DNA of 64,000 nt from Pseudoalteromonas xiamenensis (GTDB lineage: Bacteria > Pseudomonadota > Gammaproteobacteria > Enterobacterales > Alteromonadaceae): assembly GCF_030994125.1 (NCBI RefSeq), contig NZ_CP099917.1:930001-994000 (forward strand). The letters are read 5' to 3'. Positions within the stretch are counted from its first letter, which is position 1; every line of letters begins with the position of its first letter. Positions 9,036 to 17,365 of this stretch are shown here, one piece after another. The notes below the pieces were generated by a model that had not been told where the DNA came from, searched no databases, and saw only the letters and a list, made by a program, of their open reading frames with translations. The position numbers and the translations under genes were made by a program.

Positions 9036-9220
9036 GGTGAAATTCCTCTCCTTTTCATTACACAGTAGGTCCTTAAGCCAGAACACGCGGACCGCATCAT
9101 TCTGGTACGAGCAACCAAGTTGGCCAATCAAACACCGATATGATTGGTATCTGTAATTAAAATGGGGGAAAGTGCAAAGAATGAGGAAGTTGAAAAACAA
9201 AGTAGCAAAATAGTTAAAAA

Positions 9221-9269
9221 CGTTAAAAGATTAACGATAGGCAAGCATTCAAGACGATGACTTGCCTAT
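9221..9269 (-). terminator. Two tandem hairpins downstream of the coiled-coil protein gene
   Basis: ATAGGCAAG (9237-9245) pairs with CTTGCCTAT (9261-9269). CGTTAA (9221-9226) pairs with TTAACG (9231-9236) and on the minus strand is followed by TTTTTAAC. The second hairpin with its T-run should end the transcript from 9287; the first may help it. Confidence 0.6.
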
Positions 9270-9286
9270 AAAAAACGTGGCCAAAT

Positions 9287-9823
9287 TTAATGATTCACAG
9301 CGACACCATTGCAATACATTCTAGACGTTTGGTTTTCTCTTAAGATTTGAATTTGATCGTAGTCAAGACCCGCAAGTGTTGGCTCAATAGTATTATCAAA
9401 TGCCGTTGCGGCCATTTGCAGTGCGTCACTTTGCACATCTATCTGCTTAAGTTCTGACGCCATCCCCGCAAGCGCCCTATCTAGTTTTTGACTAGCCGCT
9501 TCCATGCGGCGCTGGTTATCATTCTCTCGCTCTGCAACATCAGCGTAGGCGTGACGAATGTCGGCAATTTCATCATCATGTGATTGAATGAGCTCGTCCA
9601 CCTTTTTGAGAGGTATCGCCACCCTATCAAATTCACGCTGCTGCTCTTTTAACCGATCATAAGCCGCCAATTGCAACTCATTCAATGGCACATCCAGAAT
9701 TGGCTGACAGTCGCTGTAGGCAATTAAACGCGCCGGTTTCGTTTTATCCGCAGACTGTGAACCTGCAGCCGCAGCTATTGATGCCATACAAGCAATCAAA
9801 GCAAGTGTTATTTTGAATCGCAT
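9287..9823 (-). CDS. Exported coiled-coil protein of unknown function
   Basis: About 178 residues with a signal peptide (MRFKITLALIACMASIAAAAG) and a mature part dominated by long charged helices with heptad-like spacing (LNELQLAAYDRLKEQQREFD, IQSHDDEIADIRHAYADVAE, RRMEAASQKLDRALA). Two cysteines, one near residue 40 (SDCQPILD) and one six residues from the C-terminus (MYCNGVAVNH), could form a disulfide. ATG 9823 is preferred over the upstream ATG at 9835 because a GGAGC ribosome site sits seven bases before it. No family was recognised. It is transcribed toward the PI-PLC-like gene but separated by hairpins, so it is probably its own unit. Confidence 0.65.
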   Translation of the reverse strand: MRFKITLALIACMASIAAAAGSQSADKTKPARLIAYSDCQPILDVPLNELQLAAYDRLKEQQREFDRVAIPLKKVDELIQSHDDEIADIRHAYADVAERENDNQRRMEAASQKLDRALAGMASELKQIDVQSDALQMAATAFDNTIEPTLAGLDYDQIQILRENQTSRMYCNGVAVNH

Positions 9824-10013
9824 AATTCGCTCCATTCGACGACATAGTATTTAGTTTCCTATAGTTAGTCGCGCAAACAACGTAAATAGTTTGTTTGAAT
9901 GAACACCATTTGAATCATTTATTGTATACAATATATTTTATTCATGTTAATACTATGACTCTGTAACCTGTTTCCTTAAACGTGACAACTTTAACAAACA
10001 ACTCGAGGCTAAT

Positions 10014-12299
10014 ATGAATAACAAAAAATGGCTCCTACTGTCCGTTTCACTGGCACTAAGCGCTTGTGGTGATAATGATAAACCGGTCACTGTCGTTGAG
10101 GTCGTGACACCCAACCCAGATCCCGTAGTCACAACACCAGAACCCAGCTTTCCATTTGTGGACGACCCTATACTAACGCTCGATAGCGTAAAAACAGGCA
10201 TAGAAACGATTAGCCCAATTGGCTACTATTTAGATTTAGACACTACGGCACCTGCTCTCATTATTAGCTTAGGTAGCGGAACACAAGGACTTCCATTAGG
10301 CGATCCGGACGTATACGTTAAGTTTGAAGGTTTACCTGAAGCGGGTGATAACCCTGTTTTTGATTGTGTGTCATTTAATGGGTCGGACAATAACGAAACC
10401 TGTATTATCGATAACCCAAAACCGGGTCGTTATACCATCTTGATTGACGCTTATGAAGGTGGGAAAGTGAGTGATGCAACGTTATTTGCCACCACGTCAC
10501 TATTCAAAAGCAGTGAGCTTTGCAACGACATGGTGCGAGTGCGGATCCAAGAAGCACTTGATGAGAATACTCGCGAACAAATTTGCCAAACATTAATAGA
10601 AACGAAGTCTCGTTTTGAAGCAGTGCTTAATGCAGATCGCTCAGCGGATGTTGGTGTACCCGTTCCAAACGACTTAAATGACATCACCAACATTAATATT
10701 TTTGCAAGCCTATCAAATCACATGTCATGGGTAGAGCATCTCTGGGATTCAAATAATCGCAGTGGGATCTATTTTGAAACCGCACCGGATAAGTGGTATC
10801 ACGATTCCACTATTTTAACCTTCAACGCGGTGGAATGGAGCGAGGGTCGCCCAGTAATGCGCTCTCTCGCCCATGAATACGTACATGCTTTAGATGGCCG
10901 CTTTAACAAAGAAGGCGGTTATCATGGTCAAATTGGATGGTGGTCTGAAGGGCTTGCCGAATATATTGGTACCTACTATGAGCGTCCTTATCAAATGTTG
11001 TTCGACGCATCACAACCAACCAAACATACGCTCAGTGAAATCACCACACCAACGATAGACAGTAGTTCATTTTACGATTGGGGAACATTGGCTGTCGCCT
11101 ATTTGATTGAATCTCACCCGGATAAGGTCAAGTCGCTCATCACCAACATGCGGGCTGGTAATTGGGAAACGGTTGCAAGTGATTTAGAGACATTTTCGAG
11201 CGCGTATCAAGCTGACTTTGAAACCTGGCAATCAACTCAGTTAGTCAATGCCTTTAATGCCAGTGCAGAACCTTTGCCGTTGAATGTGGCTAAACAAGTC
11301 AATGGTCGCGGTGGTTGGCTATTCAAAGTCACCGTGCCAAGTCAGACGCCTTCTTTGACCATTGAGACCTCTGGCGGTTCTAAAAATGTTGACTTGTGGG
11401 TGAACCAAGGCACTCCAGCACACCCTTCATTGACCAACGACATGACCTGCCACTCTGTAACAGAAAAATCAAACGAAGAGAAATGCGTTATTTTAAATCC
11501 AATCATAGGTGACTATTACGTTACCGTCGGTTCTGACTTTGCAGGTGCCGACATTATGGATTTATACATCACCGCGTGCGTTGGTGATAACTGCTCGGTG
11601 AGTAAACCAGAACCGATTGTCACCGTTACGCCAACTGAACCGTATTTACCGCATTGGCCAGAAAAAGGGCAACTGGGCACTTGCAGTTTGTTAGAAAGCT
11701 ATGGTCGCAGTACCGCTAAAGTTGAAGGGTTTACACTACAGAATACATCCGATAAAGCGCTCAACTTGTATTGGATTGACTATCGAAATGGCACTAAGCC
11801 CACTGCTGCATTTCAAACCTTGCCTGCAGGCGAAACGTTCAGCTCTGATGCATGGCGGATTGGTGATCGAATGATGATTGGTGATTTAGCAAATAACTGT
11901 TTAGGCGTGGCAATTGTCAATGATACCCAAAATCACTTTATTGCTGATTCAGAATTTGCCGCCAACGCGGTCGATGAAGCGCCAATCCCTGTTGCCACTG
12001 CAGAAATCGGGCGTTGTGATTTACTAACGAGTTATAGCCGTGAAAGCGGGAATGCTCCGGAGTTTGTAATCCATAACCAAAGCGATACGCCAGTGACTCT
12101 AGCGTGGATAAATAACAATGATGGCAGCCTCTATTACGGTACGTACGGCACGCTTAACCTAGGTGACCATTATGCGAATACCAACTGGCGAGTTGGGGAC
12201 CGTATGGCGCTGATGAGCAATGATGGACAATGCTACGGTGTTGTGGACTTAAACGCACAAAGCAATATTTACGTCATCGATTCAAGTTTGTTTAACTAG
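10014..12299 (+). CDS. Peptidase M9 collagenase-family lipoprotein with two VHL-beta-like C-terminal repeats
   Basis: 761 residues. The signal ends in a lipobox (LALSAC, Cys18), so it is probably an outer-membrane or surface lipoprotein. A PPC-like beta domain (about 55-165) leads into the zinc metalloprotease domain: HEYVH at 287-291 and WWSEGLAEY with Glu312/Glu316, the gluzincin pattern of Vibrio-type M9 collagenases. A second PPC-like domain (about 425-525) follows. The C-terminus holds two related modules of about 90 residues, starting LGTCSLLESYGRS and IGRCDLLTSYSRE, each with NxSD, W(I)xxxxG and WRxGDRM, resembling the von Hippel-Lindau beta fold. It appears to lack the large M9 N-terminal activator region of Vibrio collagenases. 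It likely degrades collagen-like or other extracellular protein. ATG 10014 has a GAGG site. Confidence 0.88.
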   Translation: MNNKKWLLLSVSLALSACGDNDKPVTVVEVVTPNPDPVVTTPEPSFPFVDDPILTLDSVKTGIETISPIGYYLDLDTTAPALIISLGSGTQGLPLGDPDVYVKFEGLPEAGDNPVFDCVSFNGSDNNETCIIDNPKPGRYTILIDAYEGGKVSDATLFATTSLFKSSELCNDMVRVRIQEALDENTREQICQTLIETKSRFEAVLNADRSADVGVPVPNDLNDITNINIFASLSNHMSWVEHLWDSNNRSGIYFETAPDKWYHDSTILTFNAVEWSEGRPVMRSLAHEYVHALDGRFNKEGGYHGQIGWWSEGLAEYIGTYYERPYQMLFDASQPTKHTLSEITTPTIDSSSFYDWGTLAVAYLIESHPDKVKSLITNMRAGNWETVASDLETFSSAYQADFETWQSTQLVNAFNASAEPLPLNVAKQVNGRGGWLFKVTVPSQTPSLTIETSGGSKNVDLWVNQGTPAHPSLTNDMTCHSVTEKSNEEKCVILNPIIGDYYVTVGSDFAGADIMDLYITACVGDNCSVSKPEPIVTVTPTEPYLPHWPEKGQLGTCSLLESYGRSTAKVEGFTLQNTSDKALNLYWIDYRNGTKPTAAFQTLPAGETFSSDAWRIGDRMMIGDLANNCLGVAIVNDTQNHFIADSEFAANAVDEAPIPVATAEIGRCDLLTSYSRESGNAPEFVIHNQSDTPVTLAWINNNDGSLYYGTYGTLNLGDHYANTNWRVGDRMALMSNDGQCYGVVDLNAQSNIYVIDSSLFN

Positions 12300-12318
12300 C
12301 GGAATACCCCTTGTCTCC

Positions 12319-12476
12319 CTGGAATGAAGCTCTGTCTTAATTTGGAGCTTCACTCTTTCCAGTTTCAGCGTCGTTGTGTTCTTAGATGCCAAGGAAGGTG
12401 TCATTTTTTGCTATCGGTCTCATTCAGTTGAAAAGCATAACGACACTGACTACCCTCTGTGTATCTACAGAGTGTC
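12319..12476. other. Intergenic region with two imperfect hairpins
   Basis: Within the 299-base gap between the collagenase and the GGDEF-EAL gene are two stem-loops. One is CTGGAA (12319-12324) with TTCCAG (12357-12362), enclosing GAAGCTC/GAGCTTC. The other is CTCTGT (12455-12460) with ACAGAG (12467-12472), flanked by GACACT (12442) and AGTGTC (12471). The first is positioned to terminate or stabilise the collagenase transcript but lacks a good T-tract. A TATAAT-like box lies at 12556-12561, without a good -35. No small gene is apparent. Confidence 0.45.
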
Positions 12477-12598
12477 ATGAACACCAAGTACGTAATTCCG
12501 AGAATAGACATTAGCGAGGGTCAACGGTGCATCTTTCTCGCCTATCCTTCTAGGTTATAATTCGGTTCAATCCACGCGAAAGGTATCGTCGCTTACAC

Positions 12599-15169
12599 AT
12601 GGAAAAGCTACAAAAACTTAGCCAACTATCAGCCCAAATGGCGGTGAGTTCGTCCCTTGAATGTATGCTCGTTCAAGCGTCTGATTTACTGCGTGTCCAC
12701 TATAACGTTGATGGAATTTCACTTTGGGATTTTAAGTCGCTGGAACGTCATTTTCTCTGCACATTTTACACAGGCTCTCAGCCTTCAAATTTAGGTAAAT
12801 CCATTCCTGAATCCAAAATTCCAGCCTCGTTACTTGACCCAGGACGATTCGCGCTGTTTACAACAAAACACCACATGAATGCGGAAGAAACCGCTTTTTT
12901 AGAGCAGTATCGCCGACATGAAGGGACTGTTGCTGATTATTTACTTACTCCGATTGCCCCCGGAGAAGCCATCGAAGGCTTTTTGTCTATTCGAACCACC
13001 TGTCTGATCCGTGATTGGAACGAAGATGATTTAGATACCTTGCTGGTGGTCATTTCACAAATTAAAGAACGCTTTCTGAGAGATAAATACGACCGATTGC
13101 TCAAAGATTTGCAAAGAGAAAAGTCACTGCTGGACGAAATTCAAGATATTGCCAAAGTCGGCGGTTGGGAGTACGACCTTACAACACAAAATATGTATTG
13201 GTCGAAAGAAACATACCGAATATATGGCTATCCTATCGGCGAGAAAATCGATGCACAAGTCGGTATACAACATTACGAAGGGGAAGATAAAGCACAGATC
13301 ATCTATGATTTTGAACAACTTTTGCAGTCACAAACCCCCTATGAACGCGAGTTACGATTTAAAGACGTAGAAGGCAAATTAAAATGGGTCCGAACAACTG
13401 GACGCGTACGCTTTAAACATGGCAAACCGACGCACGCCTACGGTGCGTTTGAAGACATCACTCATGAGAAAATGCTCATTAATAAAGAGCATGACGCACA
13501 CGAATATCTCGCGACGATTATCAACAACCTAAACGATGTCATCGTGACTGTATCCGAAAAAGGCATCATTTTAACGGTAAACGCTCGAGTAGAAGAAGTC
13601 TTTGGCTATACATCTGCCGAATTGATCGGTCAAAATATATCGTGTTTAATGCCAAGCCCTTATGGCGATGTACATCATCAATATATTGAAAACTATCTCA
13701 AAACAGGTAACGCAAAAATATTGGGTGTGGGTCGAGAATTACCAGCAATGAAAAAGAGTCAGGCGATATTCCCAATTGAATTGTCGTTGACGGAAGTACT
13801 TCAGGATAATGAACGTCTTTTTATTGGAATTATCAAAGACATTACAGAACGTAAAAATGCAGAAGACAAGATCTACAAATTGGCCTATTTCAATCCGCTG
13901 ACCAATTTACCGAACGCGTTCTCATTTGAAGATCATGTCACACGTCATATTGAAAAAGTTCGCTTAGTGAACGGAAAACTATTGCTGGTTAAACTCGATA
14001 TCGATAATTTTGGCAAAATAAATCTATCACATGGTCGAAAAGCAGGCGATTATGCCATTTCAATGTTAGCAGACCGTATTCGTACCACGGCCGATGCCAA
14101 TTTCGAATTGTTCCATTACCGAGGCGACATATTCTATTTCTTAAGTCGCCATTCTCATGTCCAAAAAGAACAAGAGCTCATTCAAAATTGTGAGCAACTC
14201 GCGTTGAAATTATTTGAGTTGCTGGAAGATGAAATTATCATCGAGGGAATAAAATACAAGCTTAATGCAAGCATTGTTAGTTCAATTATCGATGGTACAC
14301 ACGCGTCACTCGAAGTCTTATATGAACTGTTGAATATGGCCGTCAGGCAGGTCAAAAACGAGGGTGGCAATCGTCATGTTATTTTAGATAATCGCGCTCA
14401 TCACTACCTTGAACGCCGTTCAAGAATTAAAGCCCGTTTACCTCATGCCATTTCCAACGATGAATTGTATTTGGTCCTACAACCTCAACTAGACGTCAAT
14501 AAACGCTATTGTTCTTGCGAAGCCCTCATCCGTTGGCAATCAAAAGAACTTGATTTTATTCCCCCCAATGAATTCATTGAAATCGCAGAGGAAACCGGGG
14601 ATATTTTTGAAATTGGGCAATGGATCTTACAACACGTTGCGAAACTAATCGCATTCCATAAACCCAAAGGCAAAGTAGCCATTAACATAAGCGCAAAACA
14701 ACTCGCTCGTGCAGATTTTGAGCATCAAGTTCTCAGTGCATTTCGAGACCAAAACGCCCCTCTTGATAAAGTCGTACTTGAAGTAACGGAGTCTACATTA
14801 GTCCAAGATTTAGACATAATTAGAGCAAAACTCGAGCGCCTAACTGCACTGGGGATTGAATTTTCGATTGATGATTTTGGTACCGGCTATTCAAGCCTAA
14901 GCTATCTTCAGAACTTGGCTATCCACGAAATTAAAATTGATAAATCGTTCGTCGATGAAATTCATGATACGCACAATAATGTGCCGATTGTGGATTCCAT
15001 CATTCAGTTGGCTGCAGGTCTAGGTTCAAGAGTGGTTGCGGAAGGTGTCGAGAATATCAATCAGTTTCAATATCTTGCAGATAGACACTGCGAACTAATT
15101 CAAGGTTATCTGTTTTCGAAACCATTGAGTATCGAGGAATGGCTGAGCTTTATGAGGCGTCATCAATAG
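12599..15169 (+). CDS. GAF-PAS-PAS-(degenerate GGDEF)-EAL cyclic-di-GMP phosphodiesterase
   Basis: 856 residues, no membrane helix. Order: GAF-like domain (about 10-165), PAS with PAC (WEYDLTTQNMYWSKETYRIYGYP, about 190-290), a second PAS (about 300-420) ending in DITERK, a GGDEF domain whose signature is replaced by YRGDIFYF, and a complete EAL domain (about 610-850). The EAL motifs are intact: EALIRW, EVTEST, IDDFGTGYSSLSYL, KIDKSFV, AEGVEN and QGYLFSKP. It should hydrolyse c-di-GMP, with the GGDEF acting as a regulatory module. The second PAS has MPSPYGDVHHQYIENY and ILGVGREL, the positions of the haem-ligating His and distal Arg of FixL, so oxygen or redox sensing is possible. The PAS-GGDEF-EAL order recalls DosP and AxPDEA1. 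The ribosome site is weak. Confidence 0.92.
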   Translation: MEKLQKLSQLSAQMAVSSSLECMLVQASDLLRVHYNVDGISLWDFKSLERHFLCTFYTGSQPSNLGKSIPESKIPASLLDPGRFALFTTKHHMNAEETAFLEQYRRHEGTVADYLLTPIAPGEAIEGFLSIRTTCLIRDWNEDDLDTLLVVISQIKERFLRDKYDRLLKDLQREKSLLDEIQDIAKVGGWEYDLTTQNMYWSKETYRIYGYPIGEKIDAQVGIQHYEGEDKAQIIYDFEQLLQSQTPYERELRFKDVEGKLKWVRTTGRVRFKHGKPTHAYGAFEDITHEKMLINKEHDAHEYLATIINNLNDVIVTVSEKGIILTVNARVEEVFGYTSAELIGQNISCLMPSPYGDVHHQYIENYLKTGNAKILGVGRELPAMKKSQAIFPIELSLTEVLQDNERLFIGIIKDITERKNAEDKIYKLAYFNPLTNLPNAFSFEDHVTRHIEKVRLVNGKLLLVKLDIDNFGKINLSHGRKAGDYAISMLADRIRTTADANFELFHYRGDIFYFLSRHSHVQKEQELIQNCEQLALKLFELLEDEIIIEGIKYKLNASIVSSIIDGTHASLEVLYELLNMAVRQVKNEGGNRHVILDNRAHHYLERRSRIKARLPHAISNDELYLVLQPQLDVNKRYCSCEALIRWQSKELDFIPPNEFIEIAEETGDIFEIGQWILQHVAKLIAFHKPKGKVAINISAKQLARADFEHQVLSAFRDQNAPLDKVVLEVTESTLVQDLDIIRAKLERLTALGIEFSIDDFGTGYSSLSYLQNLAIHEIKIDKSFVDEIHDTHNNVPIVDSIIQLAAGLGSRVVAEGVENINQFQYLADRHCELIQGYLFSKPLSIEEWLSFMRRHQ

Positions 15170-15203
15170 GTTTTACAAGTTTAAATGAACTGTAGAATGA
15201 TAC

Positions 15204-16913
15204 TCACCCTGCCAACTTGGTGTAGTCTTGCACCCATTTCAAGACATCATGACTTGGCATTGGATGTGCGATAACAAAGCCTTGCCCACACGTTCCCCCC
15301 ATATCAGTATACATACTTACATGATCTGCGGTTTCAATACCTTCAGCAATCAACTCATAACCAAAAGCCTTACTTAGCGCAATGATACTCTCAACGATTA
15401 CTTGGTTTCCTGCGTCATCAAGCATATTGATAATAAAGCTTTTATCAATTTTCAACGTGTCAAGCGGCAGCTTTTTCAAGTAACTTAATGACGCGTATCC
15501 CGTACCAAAATCATCTAGCGCTATCTTTACGCCAATAGCACGGCAAGTTTGCAGAATACCAATGACTGTGTCCATATTTTTGATGGACGATGATTCGAGT
15601 ATTTCTATCTCAATTTGGTTCGCTTGCACATCGGGGGTCTCTTTAATGCATGCTTCGAGTTGCTCGACAAACCCTTCATCTTGCAAATGCACCACTGAAA
15701 TATTAATACTGACAGTGATATTCAATCCGCGCTTATTCCATTGACTCAACTGTTCAATGACCGTTTTTAATACCCATTCACCAATACTAATCCCGAGTGT
15801 CGCGTGTTCAAGCGCTTCGACAAAATACGATGGCGCCTTAAGCCCTTGTTCTGGGTGTCGCCAACGGATTAACGCCTCAAGACCTATCAATTTGTTTTCC
15901 AACAAATTTACTTTTGGTTGGTAGTACAATTCGAACTCATTGTTTTCAAGGCCTTGTTCAACGCGTTCCAGTAATCGTCTGCGTTCTTGGAATTTACTCT
16001 CTTCGTCTGGGTCGAAAAATATCACCCTGTTTTTGCCGGATTTTTTCGCAAGATACATACTTTGGTCAGCACGTCGAAGCATGGTATCTGCGTTTAGCTC
16101 ACAATGCTTTATTAACGCAACCCCAATACTCGCTGACACTCGAGTAAAATTAGCACGATCGATGGCAATAGGAGCATTAACCACGATACGGATACGCTCT
16201 AGCAACAGTTCACACTCACTCAGATTTTCTAGCCCAGTCAATAGAATAACAAATTCATCCCCACCAATTCGTGAAACCGTATCGTATTGTCTAAGCCCTG
16301 CTTTTAATCGATTGGCGATTTCAACCAAGACGGCATCCCCAGCTTGATGGCCAAATTTGTCATTTACAGGTTTAAAGTTGTCTAAATCAATAAACGCGAG
16401 AGCAGACAGCGTATCAGCACGAGTGGATAGAGATATAGCTTGGTCAATGCGGTCGATTAGCAAAGGTCGATTTACGAGTCCCGTAAGTGCATCATAATGC
16501 GCCAACGCATGCAGTTGCTTTTTAAGGTCTGCTTTGTGCACGGCCCCTAAAATCGCCCCCAACAATTGAGGCGTTTTTAGCTCATTCTTAACTAAATAGT
16601 CACTGGCACCGAGACGCATGGCTTCTGCAGCAACTTGTTCATCACCAAGGCCTGTTACCATAATGACCGCACATTGCTTGGCTAAGGTCGTTCGAATGCT
16701 GTTAAGTAGACTCAGCCCATCGGTTTCGCCCAAGCGATAGTCAACGATAATGCAGTCATACTCACAATCATTAAGAATAGAAATTGACTCTTTAGCATCT
16801 ATCGCTTCTTCAATTTCCACGTCAACATTTGCCGCATTCAACATTCGCCGAATACGTTCTCTATCAACGTCGTCATCATCGACTACAAGTAGCTTGAGCT
16901 TAGATTCCTGCAT
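15204..16913 (-). CDS. Response regulator with receiver-GGDEF-EAL output
   Basis: About 569 residues. The receiver (about 5-125) has the acidic cluster LLVDDDDVD, phospho-Asp in CIIVDYRLGETDG and VMVTGLGDE. The GGDEF domain (about 140-300) has an intact RIGGDEFVIL, and the EAL domain (about 315-565) keeps GLEALIRWRHPEQ, IEILESSSI, LDDFGTGYASLSYL, KIDKSF and AEGIET. Both c-di-GMP synthesis and breakdown are therefore possible. It is the third gene of an operon with a PAS kinase and a single-domain regulator, so phosphorylation probably sets its output. The upstream ATG at 16919 abuts the AAGGGA ribosome site; ATG 16913 has normal spacing and is preferred. Confidence 0.93.
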   Translation of the reverse strand: MQESKLKLLVVDDDDVDRERIRRMLNAANVDVEIEEAIDAKESISILNDCEYDCIIVDYRLGETDGLSLLNSIRTTLAKQCAVIMVTGLGDEQVAAEAMRLGASDYLVKNELKTPQLLGAILGAVHKADLKKQLHALAHYDALTGLVNRPLLIDRIDQAISLSTRADTLSALAFIDLDNFKPVNDKFGHQAGDAVLVEIANRLKAGLRQYDTVSRIGGDEFVILLTGLENLSECELLLERIRIVVNAPIAIDRANFTRVSASIGVALIKHCELNADTMLRRADQSMYLAKKSGKNRVIFFDPDEESKFQERRRLLERVEQGLENNEFELYYQPKVNLLENKLIGLEALIRWRHPEQGLKAPSYFVEALEHATLGISIGEWVLKTVIEQLSQWNKRGLNITVSINISVVHLQDEGFVEQLEACIKETPDVQANQIEIEILESSSIKNMDTVIGILQTCRAIGVKIALDDFGTGYASLSYLKKLPLDTLKIDKSFIINMLDDAGNQVIVESIIALSKAFGYELIAEGIETADHVSMYTDMGGTCGQGFVIAHPMPSHDVLKWVQDYTKLAG

Positions 16914-16936
16914 GTGCATTCCCTTAAACTAGGCAT

Positions 16937-17365
16937 CTATCGGCAGTTTAAATCTATTGCGTCCTTGTAAGCTTCGAGAAGCGTACTCAGTCTCGCAAAC
17001 TGCGGACCTACCGATGACTTAACCATGTAACCCGCGACATTTTGATGATACGCCTTCGACTTATCTCTATCGTCATCCGACGTCGTTAAAATAAACACCA
17101 CAATGTCTTTCAATTTAGGATCTGTTCGCACCGCATCTAAAAATTCAAAACCATTCATTACAGGCATATTTAGGTCTAGTAAAACTAAAAAAGGGTGTTC
17201 CAAAAAGAGAGTTGGGTGGGTGTTGTTTAAAATGTCCAAGGCAATTTTACCGTTGTCCGCAACGGTAATACAGAGATCAACGTCGACCTTTCGTAGACTT
17301 CGAATTACCGCTTCTGCGGATACATCGTCATCTTCGACTAATAAAACATTAAGCTTTGAGATCAT
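16937..17365 (-). CDS. Single-domain response regulator (Rcp1-like)
   Basis: 142 residues consisting only of a receiver: VLLVEDDDVSAE, phospho-Asp in LVLLDLNMPVMNGFEFL, FILTTSDDDRD and the conserved Lys in AGYMVKSS. The long loop before the Asp and the TSDDDRD segment are typical of the Rcp1/CheY-like regulators paired with phytochrome-like or PAS kinases. It overlaps the kinase gene by 17 bases and has its own AAGGA site inside the kinase end, implying translational coupling. With no output domain it likely passes phosphate onward or acts by protein contact, plausibly with the REC-GGDEF-EAL protein 24 bases downstream. Confidence 0.92.
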   Translation of the reverse strand: MISKLNVLLVEDDDVSAEAVIRSLRKVDVDLCITVADNGKIALDILNNTHPTLFLEHPFLVLLDLNMPVMNGFEFLDAVRTDPKLKDIVVFILTTSDDDRDKSKAYHQNVAGYMVKSSVGPQFARLSTLLEAYKDAIDLNCR

